Shown: one piece after another, positions 45,200 through 55,360 of the stretch
How positions within the stretch are numbered: position 1 is the first letter of the stretch
Layout: the number at the start of each line of letters is the position of its first letter
DNA from: DATKUK01 sp035530655
GTDB taxonomy: Bacteria > Planctomycetota > Phycisphaerae > UBA1845 > DATKUK01
DNA length: 64,000 nucleotides
Direction: 5' to 3'
NCBI GenBank assembly: GCA_035530655.1
Contig: DATKUK010000131.1
Span: forward strand, 1 to 64,000
The notes under the pieces: model-generated
Database searches by the model: none
Told to the model about the DNA's origin: nothing
The model's input: only the letters and a program-made list of their open reading frames with translations
Program-made: the position numbers and the translations under genes

Positions 45200-47371
45200 A
45201 TGTCGGACGTACCTGCATACAGAAACGCCAATCTTGCGATCGAACGGCGGACAGACGACCTCCTGGCCCGGATGACGCTGGCTGAGAAGGTCGGGCAGAT
45301 GTGCCAGGTCGACGGGCGACGCGACCCGATCGCGTGGGTTCGCGATCACCATGTCGGCTCGGTCCTGCACTTACTCGGCGAAGACCTCGCCCCGGTTCAA
45401 GAAGAGGCCGAGCGGACGCGACTGGGTATCCCCCTGCTGTGCGCTATCGACGCGATTCATGGCCACGCCCTCCATCCGGGCGCCACCGTGTTTCCCACGC
45501 AGCTTGCCATGTCCAGCTCGTGGAACCCCAAGCTGCTCGAACAGGTCGGGCGGATCACCGCAAAAGAAGCGTCGGCCACGGGCATCCACTGGACGTTCTC
45601 TCCGGTGCTGTGTATCGCCCGGGATCTGCGATGGGGACGGATCGGCGAGACGTTCGGCGAGGACCCCTACCTGATCGGCGAGCTGGCCTGTGCGATGATC
45701 CGCGGCTACCAGGGGGCCGACCTGTCCGACCCGACGAGCATTCTCGCCTGCGCCAAGCACTACGCCGGCTACTCGCAGACCCAGGGCGGGCGCGACGCAT
45801 CCGAAGCCGAGTTGTCTCGCCACCACATGCTCACCGTGTTTCTGCCGGCGTTCGAAGCAGCCGCTCGCACCGGCTGCGCCACGTTCATGACCGCCTACCA
45901 GGCCATCGACGGGACGCCCTGCACCGCCAACCCCTGGCTGCTGCGCGAGACCCTCAAGGAGCAATGGGGGTTCGAGGGCTTCGTAGTAACCGACTGGAAC
46001 AACATCGGATGGATGCACACGCTTCAGAAGGTCTGTCCGACGATGGCCGACGCGGTCTGCCTGGCCGTCGAGTCGGGCAACGACATGGCCATGAGCACGC
46101 CCGAGTTTTGCGAGTTGGCGATCGCCGCCGTCAAAGGCGGCCGGCTGAAGGAGCAATACATCGACGAGAGCTGCCGCCGCATCCTGCGACTGAAGTTCAA
46201 GCTCGGGCTGTTCGATCAAAGGCGAGGGTTCGATCCGTCAGCCGTCAAGCAGACCCTTCGGTGCGCCGCCCACCGCGACGCCGCACTGGAGGCGGCCTAC
46301 GAGTCGATCGTTCTGCTGAAAAACGACGGCCTGCTGCCGCTCAAGCCCGACGTCCAACGCATCGCCGTGCTCGGGCCCAACGCAGACGACGTAGTCGCGC
46401 AACTGGGCGATTGGTCGGCACTGGTGGACCATGACGGCGTGTATCGACACCTGCATCCGCGTGAAAACATCGTGACCGTGCTCGACGGGATCCGGCAGCG
46501 GGCCGGATCCTCCGTCGCGGTGGATTATTGCAGGGGCTGCGACGTGATCGAGCCGGACATTCAGCAGATTCAACACGCCGCCGAACTGGCCGGCAAGGCT
46601 GACGTGGCCGTCGTGGTCGTGGGCGACACCAAGCAGTTGACCGGCGAGGGACACGATCGGGCGGACCTGAGCCTGTCGGGCGGACAGCAGGAGTTGCTCG
46701 AGGCCGTGCAGGCCACCGGCACGCCGACGGTCGTGGTGCTGATCAATACCAAGCCGCTGACGATCGCGTGGGCCGCCGAGCACGCAGCCGCCATCGTCGA
46801 AGCATGGAATCCCGGCAGCGAGGGCGGCAAGGCCGTAGCCGGCGTGCTCTTCGGCGACCGCAACCCCAGCGGCAAGCTGACCATCTCGTTTTCGCGACAC
46901 ATCGGCCAGCAGCCCGTCTACTACAACCACATCCCCGGCTGGCACGGCGGCAGCTACGTCGATCTATTCGACGGGCCGCTGTTTGCCTTCGGGTTCGGAC
47001 TCAGCTACACCACCTACGAATATGCAAATCTGCGGATCGACAAGACCGAACTGCGAATCGATGAGGTACTGCGCGCGATCGTTGATGTCACCAACACCGG
47101 CCGCCGCTCGGGCGTGGAGACGGTTCAGCTCTATGTCAACGACGTCTATAGCTCCGTCACCACACCGGGTAAGGAGCTCAAGGCGTTCCAGCAGGTGGCG
47201 CTCGAACCCGGCGAGACCAAGACCGTCGCGTTCGAACTGCCGTGCGCACGCCTGTCGCTGGTCAACCGCGAGTTGCAGCGGGTCGTCGAGCCGGGCGAGT
47301 TCGAGCTGATGGTCGGCTGCTCCTCGCGAGACGAGGATCTCTTGCGCGCGTCGTTTCGCGTCCTTCCGTGA
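45200..47371 (+). CDS. Glycoside hydrolase family 3 beta-glucosidase-type enzyme
   Basis: A 723-aa three-domain GH3 enzyme. The barrel carries VGQMCQVDGR, KHYAGYSQTQGGRD and the nucleophile Asp265 in VVTDWNNIGW. The alpha/beta sandwich domain includes VVVVGDTKQLTGEGHDRADLSLSGGQQELL, and a fibronectin-III-like domain (VDVTNTGRRSGVETVQLYVND) closes the protein. This layout is that of BglX-like beta-glucosidases, with xylosidase possible. There is no signal peptide, so it acts on imported sugars. Start: ATG at 45200, with AAAGGA about 9 bases upstream. Confidence 0.94.
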   Translation: MSDVPAYRNANLAIERRTDDLLARMTLAEKVGQMCQVDGRRDPIAWVRDHHVGSVLHLLGEDLAPVQEEAERTRLGIPLLCAIDAIHGHALHPGATVFPTQLAMSSSWNPKLLEQVGRITAKEASATGIHWTFSPVLCIARDLRWGRIGETFGEDPYLIGELACAMIRGYQGADLSDPTSILACAKHYAGYSQTQGGRDASEAELSRHHMLTVFLPAFEAAARTGCATFMTAYQAIDGTPCTANPWLLRETLKEQWGFEGFVVTDWNNIGWMHTLQKVCPTMADAVCLAVESGNDMAMSTPEFCELAIAAVKGGRLKEQYIDESCRRILRLKFKLGLFDQRRGFDPSAVKQTLRCAAHRDAALEAAYESIVLLKNDGLLPLKPDVQRIAVLGPNADDVVAQLGDWSALVDHDGVYRHLHPRENIVTVLDGIRQRAGSSVAVDYCRGCDVIEPDIQQIQHAAELAGKADVAVVVVGDTKQLTGEGHDRADLSLSGGQQELLEAVQATGTPTVVVLINTKPLTIAWAAEHAAAIVEAWNPGSEGGKAVAGVLFGDRNPSGKLTISFSRHIGQQPVYYNHIPGWHGGSYVDLFDGPLFAFGFGLSYTTYEYANLRIDKTELRIDEVLRAIVDVTNTGRRSGVETVQLYVNDVYSSVTTPGKELKAFQQVALEPGETKTVAFELPCARLSLVNRELQRVVEPGEFELMVGCSSRDEDLLRASFRVLP

Positions 47372-47389
47372 GAAACACGGGCGCGACGC
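47358..47389. terminator. Hairpin between convergent GH3 and GH74-like genes
   Basis: Nested arms GCGTC-ctt-CCGTG-agaaa-CACGG-gcgc-GACGC begin inside the last GH3 codons and end 24 bases before the convergent stop. Position suits a two-way terminator, but neither side has a T-run, so it may be only a protective hairpin. Confidence 0.4.
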
Positions 47390-47412
47390 ACAGCCAGCCA
47401 GCGTGGAGCCGA

Positions 47413-49806
47413 TCACCGAGACAGCGGCTCGGCCGGCCCCTTCCACACGCTGCCTCCGAAGCTGGTCACGTAGATGACCGAATCGTCCTCCGGATCGACC
47501 GTTACGCGATGAATGCTGGCGAACGGAAGCTGCGTGAAGGCTTCCCACGTCTGGCCATAATCGCGGCTGAGCCACAGCCCGCCGTCGCCGAAGCTGCGAC
47601 TCCACCCGCAGCCGGTAGCGTAGACCCATCCCTTGCGACGCGGATGGAAGCTCGCCCCGAAATACGTAGGCCGATAGCGAGCGACACGCTTCCACGTCTT
47701 ACCGCCGTCCAGCGTGCGATACAACCCGCCCTGCTCGACCGTGCCGCTCTCGTCCGGCGCGTCGCAGGCGCCGATGAAGATGATGTTAGAGTCGGCTGGA
47801 TCGACGTCGAAATCCTTCGGGTACAGAAGGACATTTGACGGATGCAGATGCTGCCACGTCTTGCCCTCGTCGTCCGAGCGATAGAGCCCCGCTCCGTCTT
47901 TGCTGAACGGCCCGTCGCGGCGAACGCGCTTGCCCGTCACCATCGCAAACAGCTTCCCGTCGCGATGCCGGATCAGTCGACACATTCGACGATTGAAGTC
48001 CGATCCCGGCTGGCCCTCGCACCGCTGCCACGTGGCGCCGTCGTCGGTCGACTTGTACACCCCGTCCTCGAACACCGAGGCATAGAGCGTCCGGCTGCCC
48101 TTGGGGCTGGTCGGATCCAGCACGATCGACAGCATCGGCTTGTCGGGCAGTCCGCTGCCGGCAACTTGCCAGTGCACGCCAAAGTCGTCCGTGCGACAGA
48201 TGCCGCCCTTCTGATGGGTCGTGCCGATCGTCCGCCAGATGGAATTCTCGTTCGGCACGTCGTGCAGACCCGAGAACGCGCCCCACATCTTTCCCGGCAC
48301 GTCTGGATCGAACGCCAGCTCGTAGCAGGTGTTCCGCCAGGCAGGCGGCACGGGGGTTTCCTTGCCGCCCTCCTCGTTCGGATCGCGCGGCAGCGGGCCC
48401 CACCACCGCCACGTCGTGCCGTGGTCCTCGGAACGGGCAAAGCCGATGTCCGTGTAGGCGATATAGTGCCGATGCGGCTCGTGCGGATCGACGTAGTAGT
48501 GCCACGTGGTCGTGTTCACCAGGCCGTTGTTGCGCCAGAACAGCTTATTGTCGTCACCGATAGGACCGGCCGGCACGGCGTGACAGGCCTGCCAGCTTTT
48601 GCCGCCGTTGGTGGTGAGGAATGCGAACATCCCGTCGGCGCGGATGAGGACGTCCGGATCGGACGGACTGATCTCCATCGAAATCGGCGCCCCCACCCAA
48701 CTCGTACCGCGAAAATGCGTCATCCAATCGTGCTCGACGTTGAACTGCTTGAACCGCGGGTCGACGTAGAACGTCTCCGACCAGCTGGCACCCGCATCGT
48801 CCGTGCGATAGATCGTGCTGTGGTTCGGTGGGAAGTAGCTCGTGCCACGGCAATACACGTACGCCCTGCGCGGATTCACGTCGTTGGCCCTGATGTACGT
48901 ATAGTTCGGCAGGTCGCCTCCCCCCCACTGGTCGAAGCGCTTGGTCTGTACGTTGATATCGGGATTCATGCACCGCTGCCACGACGTGCCCTTGTCAACC
49001 GAAACATAGACCCCGCCGACCAGCTTGCCGTCAGCGAGTTCGCACGAAGTGACGGCGTAAAGCACGGTCTGCTTACCATCCGAGCCGCCGTCGAAGCTTC
49101 GCAGTTCCGCACCGACAGGCAGACCCGCGACGATCTTTTCGAAGGTCCGACCGTCGTCGCTCGACCGGAACACGCCCGCGGTGGTGCCCACGTAGTATCC
49201 GCGCGGCGCGTCCGATGGACCGCTGCGCTCGGTGACGATACCCAACACGCTGCCACCGCCGATGCCCTTCGCCTGCCGCCAAGTCTTGCCGTCATCGTCG
49301 GTCAGATACACGTCACCTTCGGCGTTGCCGATGATCAGGCGGTTCGGCAAGTCGGGATCGAAGCTCATCCGGCGAATCGTCTTGCGCTGGGCAAGACGCT
49401 GCTCGGGCCAGTGCGTCCACGATTGACCGTTGTCGGTGCTGACGCAGATCTGGTAGCCGCCGAAATCGGTGATGGCATAAACCTTGCCCGGCACCTTTGG
49501 ATGGAACACGGGTGGGCAACTGCGAAACGACGAGCCGATCTGGGCGTGATGGATCGACGTCCACGATCGACCGCCGTCGTGGCTGCGAAACTTCGCACCC
49601 ATGTCGGTTTCCATGATGATCGTGCCGGGATCGTGAGGCGAGATGGCCGGATGAGCCAGCCCCCCCCCGCCGCACAGCCCGACCGGCGTCCACCGCTGCC
49701 CGGTTGCCTGTGTAGTGGCCTGCCCAGCGGCCACCCCCGCAACAGCGACACACAGAACCAACGCCCACAACCTCCGAAACATCATCTCGATTCGCGACAA
49801 CATCAT
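47413..49806 (-). CDS. Secreted BNR/Asp-box propeller protein (GH74/sortilin-like)
   Basis: A 797-aa secreted protein with a signal peptide (RRLWALVLCVAVAGVAAGQA, cleavage near AAG-QA). It contains many BNR/Asp-box repeats of the S-x-D-x-G-x-[ST]-W type: SHDGGRSWTS, STDNGQSWTHW, TDDDGKTWRQ, SSDDGRTFEK, SVDKGTSWQR, RTDDAGASWSE, STDDGATWQR, RSDDEGKTWQH. This gives two seven-bladed propellers as in GH74 xyloglucanases or VPS10-type proteins. The two catalytic Asp positions of GH74 cannot be confirmed by eye. Start: ATG at 49806, with GAGG about 9 bases upstream. Confidence 0.8.
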   Translation of the reverse strand: MMLSRIEMMFRRLWALVLCVAVAGVAAGQATTQATGQRWTPVGLCGGGGLAHPAISPHDPGTIIMETDMGAKFRSHDGGRSWTSIHHAQIGSSFRSCPPVFHPKVPGKVYAITDFGGYQICVSTDNGQSWTHWPEQRLAQRKTIRRMSFDPDLPNRLIIGNAEGDVYLTDDDGKTWRQAKGIGGGSVLGIVTERSGPSDAPRGYYVGTTAGVFRSSDDGRTFEKIVAGLPVGAELRSFDGGSDGKQTVLYAVTSCELADGKLVGGVYVSVDKGTSWQRCMNPDINVQTKRFDQWGGGDLPNYTYIRANDVNPRRAYVYCRGTSYFPPNHSTIYRTDDAGASWSETFYVDPRFKQFNVEHDWMTHFRGTSWVGAPISMEISPSDPDVLIRADGMFAFLTTNGGKSWQACHAVPAGPIGDDNKLFWRNNGLVNTTTWHYYVDPHEPHRHYIAYTDIGFARSEDHGTTWRWWGPLPRDPNEEGGKETPVPPAWRNTCYELAFDPDVPGKMWGAFSGLHDVPNENSIWRTIGTTHQKGGICRTDDFGVHWQVAGSGLPDKPMLSIVLDPTSPKGSRTLYASVFEDGVYKSTDDGATWQRCEGQPGSDFNRRMCRLIRHRDGKLFAMVTGKRVRRDGPFSKDGAGLYRSDDEGKTWQHLHPSNVLLYPKDFDVDPADSNIIFIGACDAPDESGTVEQGGLYRTLDGGKTWKRVARYRPTYFGASFHPRRKGWVYATGCGWSRSFGDGGLWLSRDYGQTWEAFTQLPFASIHRVTVDPEDDSVIYVTSFGGSVWKGPAEPLSR

Positions 49807-50109
49807 AGCGCCTGTCCTCACGTTACCCGACTCGATTTTGCATCACTGCAGCCTGCATATGCAAAACCGCCCCGAACAGCTTCCCGCCGACCGGAACCCT
49901 TCGGTCCGATCAAGCAGCACCTCGCCGGCGGACGGCAGCATAACGTTTGCACCGCATCCCGCCAGCGATCCTGTCATCGTAAACCAGGCTTTCCCGCACG
50001 CCGTTTATGCACTACCCTTGCGCAGCGGCTGCCCAACTGGCAGACGGCCGCGCTGTGGCGTCACTTTCTGTGTAAGGGTAAGCGTTGCCGCTCAAGCACG
50101 GGGAACCAC
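49807..50109. other. Intergenic region between divergent genes
   Basis: No gene. It must contain promoters for the GH74-like and M14 genes. Its G+C is lower near 49820-49870 (GATTTTGCATCACTGCAGCCTGC). No matching -35/-10 pair or operator stands out. Confidence 0.4.
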
Positions 50110-51198
50110 ATGTCTATGCCAATCAACGACCATAAACCGCTCGACCGCGTCCTCCGCAGCGACACACCCACACCGCCCTGGTGGACGTCGCGCGAACACG
50201 AGATACAGCACGTCCTCGACACCGAGATCCGCGTTGGGGTCGTACGCGAATTGAGCGTCTCGCCGGGGGGGCGGTCAGTCAAGCTCGTCGAATACGGCCG
50301 GCCCGAGCCCGAGCTTCGAGGCCAAGCCAACTTCAACTCGGCTCTGGGCGCCGGATCGCCCGACGCGTTCTTTAGGCGCGGTCCGGGCGTTCGCACCAAT
50401 CCCGTGCTGCTGTTGATGGCTGGGGTCCACGGGGCCGAGGTCGAGGGCATGATGGGCTGCCTGTCGGCCATCCGAATCCTCGAGTCGGGCAGAGACATTG
50501 TCGGGCGCGAGCAGTCGCGGCTCGCCGCCAAGCTGGCAAGACTTCGTCTGCTGATCGTCCCGCTGGCCAACCCGGACGGGCGCGCCCGTGTGCCTTACGA
50601 CGGCTGGGTCGGCCTGCCCGCCCGGGAGATGCATCGGGTGGCACAGGGCACTCGTCGGGACGGCTCGCTCTGGGGCTGGCCGGGCTGCAAGACCGTTCAT
50701 CCCATGCGCGGGGACATCGGTTTCCTCGGCGGCTACTTCGACGATGCAGGGGTGAACATGATGCACGACGAGTGGCCGGCACCGATGAGCAGCACCACCA
50801 AGGCCGTTCTGGACACGATCCGCCAGGAGGCGCCCGACATCTTCATCAATCTCCACAGCCACGAGGCACCGCCCAGCGTCCTGCCGACGGCCTATGTTGC
50901 GACAGCGGTCAAGCACGACATCGCTGAGTTCGCAGCCGCGCTCCATGCCGGTCTCGACGACGTCGATCTGGCACATGCCGCCGTTCCCGCCGTTCGAGAA
51001 GACGGGCCACGCGGAACCGTCCCGCCCGCCCTCAATCTTACGAGCATGGCCTGGCACACCGGTGCCGCACTGAGCATGACTTTCGAAAGCGCCCATGGCT
51101 TCGCCGACGCGAAGATACCTTTCGACTACGACCAGATCCTACGGATCCATCATATTCTTTTTGAGACCGCAGCCGACCGTCTTCTGCCAGCCACGTGA
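50110..51198 (+). CDS. M14-type zinc carboxypeptidase/succinylglutamate-desuccinylase-like protein
   Basis: A 362-aa member of the M14 zinc hydrolase fold. The first ligands are H-x-x-E in AGVHGAEVEGMMG (His107, Glu110), the third His is in FINLHSHEAPP, and the catalytic Glu is in MTFESAHG near 323. LIVPLANPDGRAR matches the substrate loop of the AstE/aspartoacylase and M14 groups. Substrate could be a peptide or an acyl amino acid. Start: ATG at 50110 (or 50116); GGGGAACC is weak. It is convergent with the FtsK-type gene, with 139 bases between stops and no obvious terminator. Confidence 0.85.
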   Translation: MSMPINDHKPLDRVLRSDTPTPPWWTSREHEIQHVLDTEIRVGVVRELSVSPGGRSVKLVEYGRPEPELRGQANFNSALGAGSPDAFFRRGPGVRTNPVLLLMAGVHGAEVEGMMGCLSAIRILESGRDIVGREQSRLAAKLARLRLLIVPLANPDGRARVPYDGWVGLPAREMHRVAQGTRRDGSLWGWPGCKTVHPMRGDIGFLGGYFDDAGVNMMHDEWPAPMSSTTKAVLDTIRQEAPDIFINLHSHEAPPSVLPTAYVATAVKHDIAEFAAALHAGLDDVDLAHAAVPAVREDGPRGTVPPALNLTSMAWHTGAALSMTFESAHGFADAKIPFDYDQILRIHHILFETAADRLLPAT

Positions 51199-51337
51199 GA
51201 GGCTATGACACCAAGCTGACGCCGCGGCCGTGCTCGTGGATTGCGTAACGAGTTTGAACGTGGATTCGCCGACTCCGGCGGCACAACCCAGGCGCGGCCG
51301 TTGCCATCACGTCGTGGACAGACTGTTCGATCGAGCG

Positions 51338-54300
51338 CTAAGAACTGTTACTGCTTGAGCCAGGAGCCCTTGTTCTTGCCGCCAGTCGCGTGCCGACCTG
51401 CCGCAGCCATTCGTAGTCGGGACGCGCATACGGACGAAACTTCTCCAACCGCGCCAGCTCTTCGCTGTACAGCAGCGCCCGGTAGAACCCCAGGTCGCTG
51501 GCAACAGGCGAATCGATCAGGTTGCTCGAATCGGTCGCGCTCATCTGGAACAACACACGACCGTCAAACTCACCTCGCGCCTGCCGGTCCAATGTCCGAT
51601 CCAGGGCAGCCGGTGTGTCTAGCCACGCCAGCGTGTGCATTCCCAGCGCCGGCCCCTCGCGAAGCAACTCAGCGAACTGCTTGTCGGCCGACGCAGGTGC
51701 CTCCGCCTCCAGCGTGGACAAGGCGAAATCTTCCTCTTGGCGTCGCACAACCCGGTATCGCTGTAGGCCGTAGATCAACACGTAGATGTCGGCCACCGGA
51801 GGCAGCGAGGTCTCCAGCCTGGCCTGCATCTCGCGGGCAAGCTCGGCGATCGTCTCGGCGACCTGCCGGAAGCTCACCATGCGGACGGTGTGCGGCAGCA
51901 TGTCGGCGATCTGCCCCAACAGGTCGGCGTGCGACGAGTCGGGCGGACTGCCGTCCAGGATGAAGAAACGCACGGCTTCGGGCGAGCGCTGAGCCGCCAG
52001 GCACACCAATGCCGCGGTCATGATACCCATAGCCGCTTCATCGCGCTGACCCACTAGAAGCAGGTTGGACCCGCTCTGACGCCGAAACGCCACCGACGTC
52101 GGGTCCTTGATGGCCACGGGTTCGCCAAGCCAGATCCGCGGCGGACCGGAAACCGCAGGCCAACAGTCTCTATCAAGAAGCGCCGCCAACGGCCGGTTCT
52201 TTCGGATGTCTGCTGGGGCATTTCCTTCGAACACGATCATGGGCTCACGCTCGGGACATCGTTGGCGGGCCAGTTCGGCCACCTGGGCCAGACATTCGTC
52301 CCGCCGCCGATCAGGCAGCCATGCCGTCTGAAACGGATTGTTGCCCGCCACCAGACCGCTTGCGTCGTTGTAAATGGCTTCACCAGGGCGCGAAAGAAGC
52401 CTCGGCGCGACATTGTCGTCGTCAAGAATGAGTTGGGCGTCAGCCTCGCTGCACTGAAGAGCAATGCGAACGGCCATCTGCCCCATCGTGCTGCGTGCCA
52501 GTCCCGATGTCCCGCCCAACGTCTGCGACCCCAGCAAAACGTGGATGCCAAAAGCGCGCCCCTGACGCACCAGTCGGTCCAGCAGGATGGCCGCGTCCTG
52601 AGAAAGCTTGTCGTCCTCCGTGAAGAACGTCTGGAACTCGTCGACGATCAGCAACGTCCTGGGCAGCGTATTGCCCGTCTTCTGTCGATACGAGGTCAGG
52701 TCCTGCACCCGGGCGCTCCGAAACAGCTCGCCACGATGCGCCATCTCCCGGTCAAGCCGCTGGAGCACGCTCAAGCCGAACTCCCGGTCGCTCTCGATGG
52801 CGACCGCCCGAGCGTGAGCCAAATCGTTCGCCACGTAAGACTTGAACTCCACACCTTCCTTGAAGTCGACCAGGTAAAACTCGACTTGATCCGGAGGATA
52901 CCACAGCGCGAGATTGGTGATAATCACGTGTAGCAGCGTCGACTTGCCCGAGCCCGTCTTGCCCGCGATCAAGCCGTGCTGTGCAACCCCCCGTCCGAGC
53001 CTGAGGTACTGCAAACGGGTCGCACCGCATCTGCCAATCGGGACGCGCAGGTCCTCTTTGCTGTCGTCCGTCCATTGACGATCCGCGGGCGGGGCCACGC
53101 TGTCGAACGGCACCTCCACGCGCTTCGCGGCAATCGCACGGCTTCCCACGTTGCGCATGATTTCCGTCATACGCTCTTCGGACGGCGGCCGATCGAGCCT
53201 CAACGCAAAGTGCCCGAAGACGTCGTCCTGCCACACGAATTCACCGTCCTGGTGAGTCAAATGGATGCACGCGGCCTGCAAATCCGCCAAGGCCATACTC
53301 CCCGGAAGCGACTGACGCGTGTCGTGACAAATCAGAGCGTACACCCCGCAGCGCGCCCCGCTCGTTACGATACTGCCAAGCCGCCTGATGGCGGTCTCGC
53401 TGAAGTTGGTCGGGAAGTCCGCCACGACAAGAAAGCGGTAAGGCTCGGCCAGTTCGCCCGCCTGCTGGTTGTACTGCTCGATCGTGGCGAACTCGTTGCG
53501 CAGGTACTTCTGAATCACGTTCTCCATGTGATTGGTCAAGTCCGTGAGTCGTTGTTCCACGTGTGCCGCCTCGGTCCAGATCCTCCCGCCGATCAACGAT
53601 TCGTCGTAGTCCGCCAGGTGCATGAATCCGGCGAATGGCTCGCCCAGCCCGATCGGGTCGATGACCGTGAAGTGAACACGGCCCGGCGGCAGCGAAGTCA
53701 GCAGTCGAAGCATCACCGCACGCAGCGCCTCCATGGCCGGGCTGCGCCCGCTCTGGTCGGTCTGAAGCAGAAGGGAACATCGATCGGGAAAGGACAGAAG
53801 GGCCGGCACCGCGATCCGCCGTGACCGGTCGATATCGAAGGCCGCGCGGCCCCGAACGACGTCGGCCAATCGCCCCAAATCCACGCGGAACTCACCAAAG
53901 CGAGGCAAAACCGCCCGCTCATCGGGAGTCGGCGAAGCCAACCCGTTCGCCTCGGGCCAGTCGCCTGACAGGCAGTGCTTCAGGCGCGCCGTCTCCGAAA
54001 GGAACTCTTCGATGCAGGACAGCCCCCGGTCCCAACGATCGTGGAGTGCAGCGAGGGAAGAATCATACTCCGACCTACTCGCCTCGATCCGTTGCTCGTA
54101 TCGCTCGCGGGCGAGTCTCAGATAACGCTCGTACCGCTGGCGTACCGCCGCCTCGCTCTGCCGACGGGATTCCTCGACTTGCCGCAGGTCGCCATCTCGA
54201 CACTCGGCGAGTTGCCGGCGCCTCGTCGAATAGCTTTCTTCCAGCCTTCGCGTTGCTTCCGCCCGCCGTCGACGGCTTTCGGTCACCGTCAAATCAAAGT

Positions 54301-55354
54301 GCTCCTGGGCGCTCTGGACTCTCCGCTCGCGCTTGACTATCGCCTGCGCCTCCCGCTCGCCACGCTCCTTCTTCGCCCATTCCACGTACCACCCCAAGGC
54401 CCTGCCCGCCGCATCCAGGGCCTCACGCAGTGGGACGTATACAGCCAACACGCGAGACCGAGCCACCCGGCGCAGAGCGTGGCCGGCCGCCAGCGAAACC
54501 GCCATCGCCACCAGACCGACCAGTGGGCCGCTCACACGGAACGGGCAACCGTTCGGTATCCCCTTCAGCGCGAGCAACCCGGTCAGACCCACCGCGCCGG
54601 CACAGACAAGTACAACATATACGTGCGGACGGTAGCCCACGAACAGTTGCGCAACGCCCAGATCCGCCAGTTCGCTGAGGCGCCGCTGCGCCGTCTCGTG
54701 CTCGCGCCGAAAAGCGATCAACGCCTCCTCCGAGATCGACTCCTCGACCTCGGTGGGTTCGACGGCCGGCGCGCGCCTTTGCCGATATCGCTCCATCAGC
54801 CACCGGGCCTGGTCATCGAGCGCCGCCACCCGAGCTTGCAGACCCGACACGCGCTTCCGGATCCTGCGAAATTCCTTCCGCAGTCCCTCCTTTGTGGCCT
54901 CGCTGACGGTCTCGGCCACCCAAAGCTCATGATCCAACTCGTTTTTTGCCTCAACTTCAGCCGCTTCAACCTCGTCCGCGATGCGGTCGCGCTCGGCTTG
55001 CGTGTCCGCTTCAAACGGCCTCGATTCGCCCTCGAAGCGGCTGCGGATTCGCTGGACCTGCCCCTCACGGTCTTGCCGGATCTCTCGCTGAAGGGCCCGC
55101 CGTCGATGCGCGATTCTCTTAAGAGTGTTCTGAAGGTCGCGTTGGGCCGTGTCCTTCTGGCGAACCCATCGCTCTTCGATCTGCTGCTGCCCTGGCTGTA
55201 CACCCTCCGCCGAGAGTTCGAGAAGCTCGCGCAGCGCGTCTCGTTGGATCTCCTGATATGTACGGCCTTTTTCAGGCGATGCGTATTCCATCGACTCTCG
55301 CAGATGGTTTTCTGCTGCCGGCGTCCCAACCCGTAGCGACAGGCCCGTCGCCAC
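51338..55354 (-). CDS. Membrane FtsK/SpoIIIE-type ATPase of a type VII-like secretion locus
   Basis: A 1338-aa protein. Residues 30-230 are coiled coil, two membrane helices lie at about 244-264 and 274-292, and a second coiled coil covers 325-450. Three ATPase-like modules follow, as in EccC/EssC. Module 1 (515-720) has LLLQTDQSGRSP instead of a Walker A. Module 2 has a complete Walker A GKTGSGKS (798-805) and Walker B LLIVDEF (901-907). Module 3 (1075-1260) has LLLVGQRDEAAMG, again without GK[ST]. Thus only the middle module looks active, whereas EccC is usually active in its first. FHA or WXG domains are absent. Start: GTG at 55354, 6 bases after the preceding stop; ATG 55291 is an alternative. 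Last gene of a four-gene operon. Function as an export motor is inference. Confidence 0.85.
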   Translation of the reverse strand: MATGLSLRVGTPAAENHLRESMEYASPEKGRTYQEIQRDALRELLELSAEGVQPGQQQIEERWVRQKDTAQRDLQNTLKRIAHRRRALQREIRQDREGQVQRIRSRFEGESRPFEADTQAERDRIADEVEAAEVEAKNELDHELWVAETVSEATKEGLRKEFRRIRKRVSGLQARVAALDDQARWLMERYRQRRAPAVEPTEVEESISEEALIAFRREHETAQRRLSELADLGVAQLFVGYRPHVYVVLVCAGAVGLTGLLALKGIPNGCPFRVSGPLVGLVAMAVSLAAGHALRRVARSRVLAVYVPLREALDAAGRALGWYVEWAKKERGEREAQAIVKRERRVQSAQEHFDLTVTESRRRRAEATRRLEESYSTRRRQLAECRDGDLRQVEESRRQSEAAVRQRYERYLRLARERYEQRIEASRSEYDSSLAALHDRWDRGLSCIEEFLSETARLKHCLSGDWPEANGLASPTPDERAVLPRFGEFRVDLGRLADVVRGRAAFDIDRSRRIAVPALLSFPDRCSLLLQTDQSGRSPAMEALRAVMLRLLTSLPPGRVHFTVIDPIGLGEPFAGFMHLADYDESLIGGRIWTEAAHVEQRLTDLTNHMENVIQKYLRNEFATIEQYNQQAGELAEPYRFLVVADFPTNFSETAIRRLGSIVTSGARCGVYALICHDTRQSLPGSMALADLQAACIHLTHQDGEFVWQDDVFGHFALRLDRPPSEERMTEIMRNVGSRAIAAKRVEVPFDSVAPPADRQWTDDSKEDLRVPIGRCGATRLQYLRLGRGVAQHGLIAGKTGSGKSTLLHVIITNLALWYPPDQVEFYLVDFKEGVEFKSYVANDLAHARAVAIESDREFGLSVLQRLDREMAHRGELFRSARVQDLTSYRQKTGNTLPRTLLIVDEFQTFFTEDDKLSQDAAILLDRLVRQGRAFGIHVLLGSQTLGGTSGLARSTMGQMAVRIALQCSEADAQLILDDDNVAPRLLSRPGEAIYNDASGLVAGNNPFQTAWLPDRRRDECLAQVAELARQRCPEREPMIVFEGNAPADIRKNRPLAALLDRDCWPAVSGPPRIWLGEPVAIKDPTSVAFRRQSGSNLLLVGQRDEAAMGIMTAALVCLAAQRSPEAVRFFILDGSPPDSSHADLLGQIADMLPHTVRMVSFRQVAETIAELAREMQARLETSLPPVADIYVLIYGLQRYRVVRRQEEDFALSTLEAEAPASADKQFAELLREGPALGMHTLAWLDTPAALDRTLDRQARGEFDGRVLFQMSATDSSNLIDSPVASDLGFYRALLYSEELARLEKFRPYARPDYEWLRQVGTRLAARTRAPGSSSNSS

Positions 55355-55360
55355 CCGTCA

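Noticed and set aside
47842..50109. Long upstream extension of the M14 frame, antisense to the GH74-like gene
   Set aside because: The extension has no M14 similarity and overlaps a well-supported gene; the start is taken at 50110.
53975..55336. 453-aa open frame antisense to the FtsK-type gene
   Set aside because: No family motif or start site; it is a shadow of the coiled-coil coding sequence.
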